A stretch of 64,000 bases of DNA from Nitrogeniibacter aestuarii (GTDB lineage: Bacteria > Pseudomonadota > Gammaproteobacteria > Burkholderiales > Rhodocyclaceae). Every line of letters starts with the position of its first letter. The stretch's first letter is position 1. The translations under genes and the position numbers were made by a program. The DNA lies in contig NZ_CP071321.1 in NCBI RefSeq assembly GCF_017309585.1, positions 3,286,001 through 3,350,000 on the forward strand. The letters run 5' to 3'. Shown in pieces: positions 18,626-26,616 of the stretch. The notes below the pieces were generated by a model that ran no database searches, was not told where the DNA came from, and saw only the letters and a list, made by a program, of their open reading frames with translations.

Positions 18626-19426
18626 TCAGCGCTTGATGCCAGGGGTCGCCATCTTGGCGCCATTCGCTTTCGCAGCCATGTACACCGACAGGGCCTGGGT
18701 CACTTCAGAACCGTAGATCGGCTCGGGGAAGCGCTGCTGGCGGTAGCAATCATTCAGACGGTGCTGCATGGTCCAGAACTGACCGTTGGAGACACGGTAA
18801 GCCGGCCATGTGGTCCACCCGGCCGCGGCGCCCTCATGTTTGGTGAGGTTCGGCAGCCCCTGCATGCGGATACGCTTGCCGTCATCGCCATGACAGGTGG
18901 CGCAGGAGAAGTCCATGGGGCCGGCGCGATAGAAGAAAGCCTCTTCGCCCAGCTGGTACATGCGCTTCATTTCGGGGTGACTCATGTTCACCTTGACCTT
19001 GGCGCCGTTGGACTGACCGACCACGTAGGCGACAATCTGCTCCATCTTTTCCATTTCATCCTGGCCCCACTTGCCCTTGATGAAATTGTCCGGCGCGATG
19101 CCCTGCAGTGCGTCCATGCAGGTCATCAACCGGCTTTCCAGGTCCTGAACCTTGCCGGTGTCCTTGAAGTAACGCGGCATCTGGGCGTAAGCCCCCTTCA
19201 CCACGCCCGGCCCCATGCCGAGGTCACACTTCTCGAGCGAAGCGTTCTTTGGCCCGCGTGCGGTGGTCCAAAGCTCTTCGCCACTCATTTCCCACAGTTC
19301 AGACGGGTTGCCGTCCGCGAGCATTTCACGGTATTCGTCCAGGCTGTCCTGGTTGGCATCCGCCCATGCACCGGTGGCTGCCAGGGCAAGCGCAGCGGCA
19401 ACGGCACTCAGCAGTCGCTTCTTCAT
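18626..19426 (-). CDS. soxA: SoxA, catalytic cytochrome c subunit of SoxXA
   Basis: A 266-residue exported cytochrome. A signal peptide ends GAWA (residue 22). Only one haem motif is present (CATCH); the N-terminal region has isolated cysteines (EKCDLG and MTCMDAL) in place of a second CxxCH, as in monohaem SoxA, where they form a disulfide. The active-site cysteine that carries the persulfide and ligates haem is in LNDCYRQQRFPEP. A GAGGAGGAG ribosome-binding site fixes the start. It is co-transcribed with soxX and follows soxZ after an 86-bp gap. Confidence 0.94.
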   Translation of the reverse strand: MKKRLLSAVAAALALAATGAWADANQDSLDEYREMLADGNPSELWEMSGEELWTTARGPKNASLEKCDLGMGPGVVKGAYAQMPRYFKDTGKVQDLESRLMTCMDALQGIAPDNFIKGKWGQDEMEKMEQIVAYVVGQSNGAKVKVNMSHPEMKRMYQLGEEAFFYRAGPMDFSCATCHGDDGKRIRMQGLPNLTKHEGAAAGWTTWPAYRVSNGQFWTMQHRLNDCYRQQRFPEPIYGSEVTQALSVYMAAKANGAKMATPGIKR

Positions 19427-19512
19427 ATCTCTCTCCTCCTCAATTGAGGTCAGGCGTTGGGCCATGCATTCGGGGCGACGCGACGTCTGCCGCGCCTCCC
19501 GACAGAGTCCAC

Positions 19513-19824
19513 TTACTTGATGACGGTGGAGTCTTCGCGGCTGTCGCCCTTGTTGTCGACCCAGCTCACTGTCACCTTGTCGCCGGCCGCACCGCCCTTG
19601 AAGTCGAACTTCAGGTACGGATTCTTGGACACGGACGGGCCGAAGTTGGCCATCAGCACGGTGTTGTCGTTGTGCTTGGCAGTCAGTTCGGTAATGAAGT
19701 GAGCCGGAATCTTGTTACCGTCCGAGCCCTTGCGCTGACCGGTTTCCATCACGTGGTTCATCAGCACTTTTACAGTCGTCACGTCACCTTCCATGGTGGC
19801 GCGGATTCGCATCGGGTTACCCAT
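19513..19824 (-). CDS. soxZ: SoxZ, carrier-complex subunit
   Basis: A 103-residue beta-sandwich protein that pairs with SoxY to present the swinging SoxY cysteine. The segments NPMRIRATMEG at the start, VLMNHVMETGQRKGSDGNKIP and SKNPYLKFDFKGGAAGDKV are family hallmarks. It has no signal peptide, as expected: it is exported with SoxY by the Tat route. It begins 29 bp after the soxY stop. Confidence 0.96.
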   Translation of the reverse strand: MGNPMRIRATMEGDVTTVKVLMNHVMETGQRKGSDGNKIPAHFITELTAKHNDNTVLMANFGPSVSKNPYLKFDFKGGAAGDKVTVSWVDNKGDSREDSTVIK

Positions 19825-19853
19825 GTTTCAAATCTCCTTGTCCGGTGTGCCGA

Positions 19854-20321
19854 TCAGCCGCCGCAGCCGCCGAGAGTGACCTTGATTTCTTTCTTGGCCA
19901 TGTAGAACTTGTCGCCCGCCTTGACCACGGCATACACGTCCGAGGTCTGGCCCATCTTCACGCGCGTGGAGATGTCAGCCACGGTCCCTGCGGGAATCGT
20001 GAAGGTGGCGGCCAGGGCAGCCGGGTTCTTTTCAACCAGGATGGCGATCTGCTGGGTGCCGTCCATCTTGCTGGTCACGCCCACCGGCACCACGGCGCCG
20101 TTTTCGGCAATGTCGGCAGCCGTGATGACCACGTCACCACTTTCGGCCGCGTCAGACGCGCCCATGGCCTTGAGCGCCTCTTCCAGGGTCTTGGCCTCGA
20201 AAGCGACCTTGTTCCATTCGGCGCGTGCAATTTCCGGCTTCATCAGGCCTGCGGCCACCAGCAGGCCGAACAGGCCCATGCCGGCGCCGGCCTTGAGCGC
20301 ATCCCTACGTGATTGGTTCAT
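19854..20321 (-). CDS. soxY: SoxY, thiosulfate carrier protein
   Basis: A 155-residue protein with a Tat-type signal (SRRDALKAGAGMG, cleavage near ARA) and the essential C-terminal GGCGG arm, whose cysteine covalently carries the sulfur intermediates. The family segments NPAALAATFTIPAG and VYAVVKAGDKFYMAKKEIKVT are clear. The start at MNQSRRD follows a long GGAGAGAGG site; the open frame extends 16 codons upstream into the gap after soxD. Partner of SoxZ, encoded directly after it. Confidence 0.97.
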   Translation of the reverse strand: MNQSRRDALKAGAGMGLFGLLVAAGLMKPEIARAEWNKVAFEAKTLEEALKAMGASDAAESGDVVITAADIAENGAVVPVGVTSKMDGTQQIAILVEKNPAALAATFTIPAGTVADISTRVKMGQTSDVYAVVKAGDKFYMAKKEIKVTLGGCGG

Positions 20322-20349
20322 TCCTCTCTCCTCTTCCGATGAGTTTGCT

Positions 20350-21387
20350 TTACTGCGCTTGCGCGCCATTCAGAATCCATCCGACGATGGCCTGTATCTC
20401 TTCATCTTTGACATGTGCCTGCGGTGGCATGGGAATGGTCCCCCACACGCCGGCACCCCCTTTCTTGACCTTGTCGGTGAGCACGGCTTCTGCGTCCGCC
20501 TGACCGGCGTACTTCTTCGCCACATCAGTATAAGCAGGCCCCACCAACTTCTTGTCAACCGCATGGCATGCCATGCACCCCTTGTCCTTGGCCAGCGACT
20601 CGGCCGAAGGTGCCTTGGATTCGCCCGCTGGCGCAGCCTCTTTCTGCTCACCGGTGACCTTGCCGCGCACACCACCGACCAGGCGGTTCTGCTCGGCCAG
20701 GTTGCCGTGGGCATCGTTGGCATAGTCCGGCAGGGTCGAACCGATCACCACTTCCTTCTTGCAGTTCTTCATGCAAGCGACGTTCTTGGTGTCCGGCTTG
20801 CCGCCGTTGCCCATGCCTTTGCCCGGCCACATGCCGTGGTCGGTGGTCATGCCGTTACGGTTGGGCATGAGCTTCTGCACCTCGGCGATGTTCTCGTCCG
20901 ACAGTTCGAAGTCCGCCGGCACCACGTTGGACAGGTTCAGCAGGTAAGCGAGGATGGCATACACCTCGTCCGGCTTGAGCGACTTCGGCTCCGTCCAGGG
21001 CATGGCGCGCTGGATGTAGTCGAACAGGGTCGAGATGGTCGCCACCTTCATGAAGGTAGTGCGCTGGGGCGTCGAGCCGGTCTTGAGTGCAAGCACATGC
21101 CCGGACTGCACATCAGCCTCGGTCGTACCGCCTACGATCGGGGTAAACACCTCGTTGGATTCGCCGAAGGTGCCATGACAGACCTCGCAACGCTCTTCCC
21201 ACACCGCCATGCCTTCATCGACATTGCCTTTGCCCTTGGGCAGGCCCTTGAAATCGGGGCGTACGTCGATGTCCCAGGCCTTCACCTCGTCAGGCGTGGC
21301 TTCCCGGCCAAGGCCTTCAAACGCCTGGACATTCATGGCGCCGGCAACGAGTGCGGCTGCCAGCAGTGTCTTAGAGAACCTGAACAT
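20350..21387 (-). CDS. soxD: SoxD, dihaem cytochrome c subunit of sulfane dehydrogenase
   Basis: A 345-residue exported cytochrome with two CxxCH motifs: CEVCH near residue 70 in the N-terminal domain and CMACH near residue 265 in the C-terminal domain. A signal peptide ends NVQA. SoxD accepts the six electrons released when SoxC oxidises the SoxY-bound sulfane sulfur. The ATG, with GGGGAGG upstream, overlaps the 3' end of soxC by 17 bp, implying translational coupling. An additional Cys pair (CMKNC) between the two domains is not a haem site. SoxD presence predicts full oxidation of thiosulfate to sulfate without sulfur globules. Confidence 0.93.
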   Translation of the reverse strand: MFRFSKTLLAAALVAGAMNVQAFEGLGREATPDEVKAWDIDVRPDFKGLPKGKGNVDEGMAVWEERCEVCHGTFGESNEVFTPIVGGTTEADVQSGHVLALKTGSTPQRTTFMKVATISTLFDYIQRAMPWTEPKSLKPDEVYAILAYLLNLSNVVPADFELSDENIAEVQKLMPNRNGMTTDHGMWPGKGMGNGGKPDTKNVACMKNCKKEVVIGSTLPDYANDAHGNLAEQNRLVGGVRGKVTGEQKEAAPAGESKAPSAESLAKDKGCMACHAVDKKLVGPAYTDVAKKYAGQADAEAVLTDKVKKGGAGVWGTIPMPPQAHVKDEEIQAIVGWILNGAQAQ

Positions 21388-22705
21388 TGCTGACCTCCCC
21401 GCTTTCGATGACCTTCCAGGACTGGATGGCATTGTTGTGATAGATCGATTTGGTGCCGCGCACCTCGCGCAACTGGCCGTAGCCCGGCTGCACGAAGCCG
21501 GTATCGTCAGTGGCGCGCGACTGCAAAATGCAGGGCTTGCCATCCCAGTTCCACTCGAAATTGAAGCGGGTCAATGCCTTGGACAGCACCGGCGTCTCGA
21601 GGCGTGCCGGCTGCCAGTTGATGCCGCCGTCGGTGGAGATATCCACCTTCTTGATCTTGCCCTTGCCCGACCAGGCCAGACCGGTCACGTTGTAGAAGCC
21701 CTTGGTCAGCAGGATCTGACCGCCCGAGGGGCTGGTGATCACCGACTTGGCTTCCTGGGTGGAGGTATATTGGCGATGCTGTCCGTCCGGCATCATGTCG
21801 ATGTAGTGCACCGCTTCATCCTTCGCGGCGTAGGGCTGATCACCCACTTCGATCCGGCGCAACCACTTGACCCACGACACGCCCTGCACACCCGGCACCA
21901 CGAGGCGCAACGGGTAGCCGTTTTCGGGGCGCAGCATTTCGCCGTTCTGACCGTAAGCCACGATCACTTCGCCCGACTCGACCAGCTCCATGGGGATGGT
22001 TCGGGTCATGGACGAGCCGTCCGCGCCTTCGGCGAGGATGTAACGCCCTTTCTTGAAGTCGGCGCCACAGTATTCGAGCAAGTCACGCAGCGGCACGCCC
22101 GTGAATTCAGAACAGGACAACATGCCGTGGGTGTATTGCACCGTCGGCACCGCCACGTTGCCCCACTCCATCCCGGTGTTGGCACCGCACTCGATGAAGT
22201 GGATACGCGACACGGACGGCAAACGCATGATGTCGTCCATGTTGAACACCATGTTCTTCTTCACCAGGCCATTGATCATCAGCCGGTGTTGCCCCGGGTC
22301 GATGTCATGCCAGCCCTGGTGGTGGCGTTCGAAATGCAGGCCCGAGGGCGTAATGATGCCGAACAGGCCCTGCAGCGGTGCAAAGGCGACGGAAGAACCG
22401 CCGACCCGCGTCAGCCCCGGCGATTCGCGACGCACCAGGTTGCTTTCGTACTGCGAGGGCACGCCGTACGGGTTCGCGGCCACCGGCTTGCCCAGGCTGG
22501 TGGACCAGGGCGGCAGGTTGAGGATGGCATCCTCGCCTTTTGCGGCCAGTGCCACACCAGGCGCAGCCACGGCTGCGCTGGCCGTCAGAAAGGCCTTGCG
22601 CAGAAAGTCTCTTCTTCCCTTGGTGACGTCGGCGATCTGCCCCTCGGTCAGGAAGTTTTCAGGCGCACGGCGAATCCGCCCCGCCCGCATATCATCATGC
22701 GACAT
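21371..22705 (-). CDS. soxC: SoxC, molybdopterin subunit of sulfane dehydrogenase
   Basis: A 444-residue protein of the sulfite-oxidase fold. The N-terminus has a Tat-like motif (GRRDFLRKAFLTASAAVA). The Mo-ligand cysteine is in HFIECGANTGMEW, and FERHHQGWHDIDP and VVPGVQGVSWVKWLRRIEV are SoxC/sulfite-oxidase family segments. The start MSHDD has GGGGGAG upstream; an ATG 18 bp earlier lacks one. It is the first structural gene of the operon, 35 bp after the ArsR-type regulator, and needs molybdenum cofactor, to which the moeA of this window could contribute. Confidence 0.95.
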   Translation of the reverse strand: MSHDDMRAGRIRRAPENFLTEGQIADVTKGRRDFLRKAFLTASAAVAAPGVALAAKGEDAILNLPPWSTSLGKPVAANPYGVPSQYESNLVRRESPGLTRVGGSSVAFAPLQGLFGIITPSGLHFERHHQGWHDIDPGQHRLMINGLVKKNMVFNMDDIMRLPSVSRIHFIECGANTGMEWGNVAVPTVQYTHGMLSCSEFTGVPLRDLLEYCGADFKKGRYILAEGADGSSMTRTIPMELVESGEVIVAYGQNGEMLRPENGYPLRLVVPGVQGVSWVKWLRRIEVGDQPYAAKDEAVHYIDMMPDGQHRQYTSTQEAKSVITSPSGGQILLTKGFYNVTGLAWSGKGKIKKVDISTDGGINWQPARLETPVLSKALTRFNFEWNWDGKPCILQSRATDDTGFVQPGYGQLREVRGTKSIYHNNAIQSWKVIESGEVSNVQVL

Positions 22706-22740
22706 TGTGTTTCTCTCCCCCATCTCCGGTGTATTCGGAC

Positions 22741-23094
22741 TCAGGTCCTTTTCTCTTCATCAACCCAGCGCATCAACGCTTGGCGCTCTTCCTCCGGCAG
22801 ATCCCCCCTCCCGGCAATGGCCAGACACACGGGCCGGCACATTCCCACGAGGTTGGGATCCACGATTCGGTAGAACACCTGAGCGCCGTCGCGGTCCCGG
22901 TCCACCACCCCCGCCCGGTAGAGCAGATTCAGGTGTCGCGAGGTGTTGGCCTGGGTCAGGCCCGTCGCTCCCGCCAGGTCGTTGACCGAGCAGGCGCCAC
23001 CGCAAAGCCGGTGCAAAATTTTCAACCGGGTCGGCTCGGACAACAGACTGAAATAGCCCGCGACTTGCTCGAAGACTTTCCCCTGCGCGTCCAT
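22741..23094 (-). CDS. ArsR/SmtB-family repressor, probable sulfur-responsive SoxR/BigR/SqrR type
   Basis: A 117-residue winged-helix protein (VFEQVAGYFSLLSEPTRLKIL, then recognition helix TQANTSRHLNLLYRAG). Four cysteines are arranged as two pairs, C31/C35 (CGGAC) and C86/C90 (CRPVC) counted from this start, a layout compatible with a dithiol persulfide or tetrasulfide sensor. Being the first gene of the sox operon supports autoregulation and control of sox. This ATG has GGAGA at the right distance; the ATG 15 bp upstream (23109) has none and would lie only a few bases from the predicted transcription start. The metal-sensing alternative cannot be ruled out from sequence. Confidence 0.88.
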   Translation of the reverse strand: MDAQGKVFEQVAGYFSLLSEPTRLKILHRLCGGACSVNDLAGATGLTQANTSRHLNLLYRAGVVDRDRDGAQVFYRIVDPNLVGMCRPVCLAIAGRGDLPEEERQALMRWVDEEKRT

Positions 23095-23120
23095 CGCTTT
23101 CTCCGACATTGATCCATGTC

Positions 23121-23149
23121 AATTTATGAGTAAATGCTTATATAGTCAA
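23121..23149 (-). promoter_or_regulatory. Predicted sox operon promoter
   Basis: Minus-strand TTGACT (23144-23149), a 17-bp spacer, then TAAATT (23121-23126). Predicted transcription start is near 23114, leaving about 20 nt of leader before the preferred start of the regulator gene. Confidence 0.6.
23125..23142. promoter_or_regulatory. Inverted repeat in the sox promoter spacer, candidate ArsR-type operator
   Basis: TATGAG-N6-CTTATA, arms matching at five of six positions, AT-rich like known BigR/SoxR sites. It fills most of the spacer and touches the -10, so bound repressor would block RNA polymerase. A divergent TATAGT (23141-23146) that could serve fccAB overlaps it. Confidence 0.5.
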
Positions 23150-23328
23150 TGGCTAATATTGTTGCGGCGCAAGATGCTTTTCCCTCCCAAGCCGGGTATT
23201 GGTTAAAAAAAGAGCGCATGGTCCAAGTCACCGCATGCCATCATGGAGAACCGCTGAAAGCGAGCAGGCACGCCGGTTTCGGTCATTTCACCGAGCCCGT
23301 CCACACCCAGAAGAAGAGGAGAGATTCC

Positions 23329-23628
23329 GTGAGACTCACACACATGCTGATCGCATCCGGACTGGCACTGAGCGCTATCAGCGCACAGGCGCAGGACCCG
23401 GATCTGGCGCGCAATCTTGCCGCCACCTGTGCTAACTGCCATGGTACGAACGGCCACAGCCAGGGGGGCACCGAGAGCCTTGCCGGCGAGTCCAAGGAGA
23501 AGTTGCTGCGCAAGCTTGACGAATATGCTTCGGGGGAGAAACCCGCCACGATCATGCACCAGATCGCCAAGGGCTACACCAAGGAACAACTCGACATGAT
23601 TACCGAGTATTTCTCGGCCCAGAAGTGA
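23329..23628 (+). CDS. fccA: Small monohaem cytochrome c subunit of flavocytochrome c sulfide dehydrogenase
   Basis: A 99-residue exported cytochrome c starting at GTG, with GAGGAG seven bases upstream; no ATG has a comparable site and the longer open frame adds 60 unlikely residues. A signal peptide ends AQA; the haem motif is CANCH, and a C-terminal helix with possible methionine ligands (IMHQIAKGYTKEQ) follows. It is directly followed (16 bp) by the flavoprotein subunit, the FccA-FccB arrangement. It diverges from the sox operon. Called soxE/soxF in some organisms; the short monohaem form fits FccA better. Confidence 0.85.
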   Translation: MRLTHMLIASGLALSAISAQAQDPDLARNLAATCANCHGTNGHSQGGTESLAGESKEKLLRKLDEYASGEKPATIMHQIAKGYTKEQLDMITEYFSAQK

Positions 23629-23644
23629 GCGGGAGGCAAACCGA

Positions 23645-24925
23645 ATGATGAATCGACGCAGTTTTCTCAAGACCGCAGGCCTGTCCGCAGCGGCGACAGC
23701 CACAGTGGCCACCCCCTTCTCCGCCATGGCTGAATCCGGCAAGAAACTCGGCCACGTGGTGGTCATCGGCGGCGGGTTTGGTGGCGCCACCGCCGCCAAA
23801 TACCTCCGTATGTGGAGCGATGGCGGGGTTGATGTCACCCTGGTCGAACGCAACCCGCATTTCGTCTCCTGCCCCATGTCCAACTTGGTGATCGGCGGCG
23901 AGAAGCAGATGGAAGACATCACCGTCAGCTATGACGGCCTGGTCAAGAATCATGGCGTGAAGGTGATTCAGGCCTCGGCCACGGGCATCGATGCGGGCGC
24001 GAAGAAGGTCACGCTCGACAATGGCGAGACGCTCAGCTACGACCGCCTCGTGCTTTCACCGGGCATCGACTTCATGAGCAGCAAGATCGGCGGACTCGAA
24101 GGCAATGAAGACAAGATCCCGCACGCCTGGAAGGCCGGGGAGCAGACGGTGATTCTGCGCAAGCAGCTCGAAGACATGCCGGATGGCGGCGTCTTCGCCA
24201 TGCACATCCCCAAGGCGCCCTACCGCTGCCCGCCGGGGCCCTACGAGCGCGCCTGCCTCGTTGCCAGCTACCTCAAACAGCACAAGCCCAAATCCAAGGT
24301 CATCGTGCTCGATGCCAATGAGGATATCCAGTCGAAGAAGGCCCTGTTCCGCAAGGCCTGGGAGACGCACTACAAAGACATCCTGGAATACCGACCCAAC
24401 AACGCCCTGCTCGAGGTGGACGTGGCCACCAAGACCGCGGTCATGGACTTCGAAAGCGTCAAGGCCGATGTGCTCAACGTGATTCCGCCGCAACGCGCCG
24501 GCGCGGTCGCCGGCATGATCGGCTCGGACCTGATCAACGGCCTGTGGGTGAACGTGGACTGGCTGACCACCGAGGTCAAGGATGTCCCGGGCGTCCATGT
24601 GATTGGCGATGCGGCCTTCCCGGCACCGGGCATGCCCAAGTCCGGGCATATGGCCAACCAGCACGCGAAAGTGGCTGCGGCGGCGATCATTCGGCTGCTC
24701 GAAGGCAAGGACCCGAATCCGACCCCGGTGGTGATGAACACCTGCTACAGCTTCGTGGATCCGAAGAACGTGGTGCATGTCGCTTCCGTTCATCAGTTCA
24801 ATGCCGAGAAGCACACCTTCCTCAAGGTGGACGGTTCGGGCGGCCTGTCGCCCGCGGCCAATCAGCTCGAAGCGAAAACCGCCATGTCCTGGGCCAAGAA
24901 CATCTGGGCCGACATGCTTGCTTGA
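23645..24925 (+). CDS. fccB: Flavocytochrome c sulfide dehydrogenase, flavoprotein subunit
   Basis: A 426-residue periplasmic flavoprotein that oxidises sulfide to sulfur/polysulfide and passes electrons to FccA. The Tat motif is RRSFLKTAG; the FAD dinucleotide-binding loop is VVVIGGGFGGATAAKYL; the redox-active cysteines fit SCPMSN and the Cys in YRCPPGPYERAC. HVIGDAAFPAPGMPKSGHMANQHAKVAA is the second FAD motif. GGGAGG precedes tandem ATGs. The gene ends in a strong terminator. It broadens sulfur use here from thiosulfate to sulfide. Confidence 0.94.
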   Translation: MMNRRSFLKTAGLSAAATATVATPFSAMAESGKKLGHVVVIGGGFGGATAAKYLRMWSDGGVDVTLVERNPHFVSCPMSNLVIGGEKQMEDITVSYDGLVKNHGVKVIQASATGIDAGAKKVTLDNGETLSYDRLVLSPGIDFMSSKIGGLEGNEDKIPHAWKAGEQTVILRKQLEDMPDGGVFAMHIPKAPYRCPPGPYERACLVASYLKQHKPKSKVIVLDANEDIQSKKALFRKAWETHYKDILEYRPNNALLEVDVATKTAVMDFESVKADVLNVIPPQRAGAVAGMIGSDLINGLWVNVDWLTTEVKDVPGVHVIGDAAFPAPGMPKSGHMANQHAKVAAAAIIRLLEGKDPNPTPVVMNTCYSFVDPKNVVHVASVHQFNAEKHTFLKVDGSGGLSPAANQLEAKTAMSWAKNIWADMLA

Positions 24926-24969
24926 GCATCGTTCCGCGCGCCGTCCTCCAGGTGCGCGGGGCAACGCAA

Positions 24970-24996
24970 ACGGGCCGCATCAGCGGCCCGTTTTTT
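24970..24996 (+). terminator. Rho-independent terminator of fccAB
   Basis: Nine-bp stem ACGGGCCGC/GCGGCCCGT followed by TTTTTT, 45 bp after fccB. On the other strand a shorter T-tract could also end the convergent cytochrome c4 gene. Confidence 0.9.
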
Positions 24997-25019
24997 ACTG
25001 TTGTGACTGCCGGACCAGA

Positions 25020-25634
25020 TCAATCCAGCGTACTGATGTAGTTCGCCACCGCATGCACTTCCAGCGGCGTCAGCTTTGAAGCGATCGAATGCATCACGGC
25101 ATTATCGTTTGTCCGCTGGCGCTCGTTGAACGACTTGAGCTGCTTTTCGGTGTACTTGGCCACCTGCCCCGCCAGACGAGGCAACTGAGAGGTGCCGTAG
25201 CCTTTTTTACCATGACATGAAGCACAGGCCGCCACACCCGAGAACTCGTTCCCGCGCTCGAAGATGTACTGCCCGACGGCCAGCAGTTGCGCGTCTTCAA
25301 CATCGTTCGACAGCGCGGGCTTCTTTTCAAAGTAGACACCAAGCGCGAGCATGTCTTCAGATGACAACTCCCTGGCCATGTCATTCATGGTGTCGCTGAC
25401 CCGCTTGCCCGACTTGAAATCGGCCAACTGCTTCGCCACATATTGATAGTGCTGACCCGCCAGACGCGGATACAGCGACGTCGAACTCTCGCCCTCCATG
25501 CCATGACACAGAAAGCACTGGCCGCCGACAATTTCCTCGGCGCGCGCCAGATCGACCTTGGGAAGGGCGTCAGCCACTGCAACGCCGGTCATCAGACTGG
25601 ACGCCACGCAAAGCGCCCGGGACACCAACCTCAT
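25020..25634 (-). CDS. Cytochrome c4-type dihaem cytochrome
   Basis: A 204-residue exported protein with two tandem cytochrome c domains, each with CxxCH (CFLCH near residue 40, CASCH near residue 138) and repeated RLAGQ segments (YPRLAGQHYQYVAKQLADFK and LPRLAGQVAKYTEKQLKSF), the cytochrome c4 signature. A signal peptide ends AVA. Cytochrome c4 delivers electrons to terminal oxidases; beside fccAB it could be the acceptor for sulfide- or thiosulfate-derived electrons, though this link is positional only. Confidence 0.9.
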   Translation of the reverse strand: MRLVSRALCVASSLMTGVAVADALPKVDLARAEEIVGGQCFLCHGMEGESSTSLYPRLAGQHYQYVAKQLADFKSGKRVSDTMNDMARELSSEDMLALGVYFEKKPALSNDVEDAQLLAVGQYIFERGNEFSGVAACASCHGKKGYGTSQLPRLAGQVAKYTEKQLKSFNERQRTNDNAVMHSIASKLTPLEVHAVANYISTLD

Positions 25635-25685
25635 GTCTCTCTCCTACGATTGTTATCGGTATGAGAAAGAGCGTATCAGAATTCG

Positions 25686-26141
25686 TTAATACACTAAATA
25701 ATCAGGCGCGTCAGACCATCCAGCTTCAACAACCCAGGGTGAAGGCCGACTTTCCATGAGTGCCTGACACACGTAATCGACGGTATTGCCGGGCAAATCG
25801 CTCACCTCGGCCCACAGCAGGGCATCGCACTTCTGCGGCTCGGCGCGTTCAGGCTCTCCACGCCAGCGCATGGCACGAAGAAAGAAGTCAATGCGATTGG
25901 TATCCGAACGCCGATGAACCACCCCCACCAACTCAAGCGCATGGGCCGACAGATTCAATCCCAACTCTTCCCGCATTTCACGCACCGCAGTCTCCCGCAC
26001 CGACTCACCCGGCTCGATATGACCACCGGGCAGGCTGAACAGGCCATCAAAGAAACCTGTATTGCAGCGGCGCATGAGGAGCACCTGCCCGGCCCGCTCA
26101 AAGATGACGTGCACCCCGGTCGGGATGCCCGGGGGGGCCAT
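25686..26141 (-). CDS. Nudix hydrolase
   Basis: A 151-residue protein with a complete Nudix box, GGHIEPGESVRETAVREMREELGL, in which the metal-binding RExxEE core is intact. N-terminal VHVIFERAGQVLLMRRCN is typical of MutT-like members. The ATG follows the dut stop by two bases, so it is co-translated with dut; both clean nucleotide pools. Substrate specificity cannot be read from the sequence. Confidence 0.88.
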   Translation of the reverse strand: MAPPGIPTGVHVIFERAGQVLLMRRCNTGFFDGLFSLPGGHIEPGESVRETAVREMREELGLNLSAHALELVGVVHRRSDTNRIDFFLRAMRWRGEPERAEPQKCDALLWAEVSDLPGNTVDYVCQALMESRPSPWVVEAGWSDAPDYLVY

Positions 26142-26143
26142 GG

Positions 26144-26593
26144 TCAGCGCGTTCCAGTGCTGCCGAACCCGCTCTCGCCCCGAGTCGAGGCCTCAAAACT
26201 GTCCACCACGTTGAAGCCCACCTGGAGCACCGGCACGACCACCAGTTGGGCAATACGCTCCATGGGTTCGATCTCGAACTTGGCGTGTCCACGGTTCCAG
26301 ACGGAGACAAAAATCTGCCCCTGATAGTCGGAATCGATCAGACCGACGAGATTGCCCAGCACGATGCCATGTTTGTGCCCAAGCCCGGATCGCGGCAGGA
26401 TCATGGCAGCCATGCCCGGGTCAGCCAGGTGGATCGCCATACCGGTGGGCACCAGATGCGTTTCACCCGGCTGCACGAGGATGGGTGAATCGATGCACGC
26501 GCGCAGATCCAGTCCCGCCGCCCCCGGCGTGGCATATTGAGGCGGCTGGGCCTTGAGTCGTTCGTCGAGCAGGATGACGTCAATGTGATGCAT
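26144..26593 (-). CDS. dut: dUTP diphosphatase
   Basis: A 149-residue trimeric dUTPase hydrolysing dUTP to dUMP and PPi. All five motifs can be found: AAGLDLRACI, PRSGLGHKHGI, GLIDSDYQGQI with the catalytic Asp, ERIAQLVVVPV, and the C-terminal arm RGESGFGSTG. It lies between coaBC (23 bp upstream) and the Nudix gene. The coaBC-dut order is common in proteobacteria. Confidence 0.97.
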   Translation of the reverse strand: MHHIDVILLDERLKAQPPQYATPGAAGLDLRACIDSPILVQPGETHLVPTGMAIHLADPGMAAMILPRSGLGHKHGIVLGNLVGLIDSDYQGQIFVSVWNRGHAKFEIEPMERIAQLVVVPVLQVGFNVVDSFEASTRGESGFGSTGTR

Positions 26594-26616
26594 TCAAATA
26601 ACTCCTGGAATTCGGG

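Noticed and set aside
22705..22723. Earlier ATG for soxC (six codons upstream)
   Set aside because: The GGGGGAG ribosome-binding site serves the ATG at 22705 and would lie inside the longer form.
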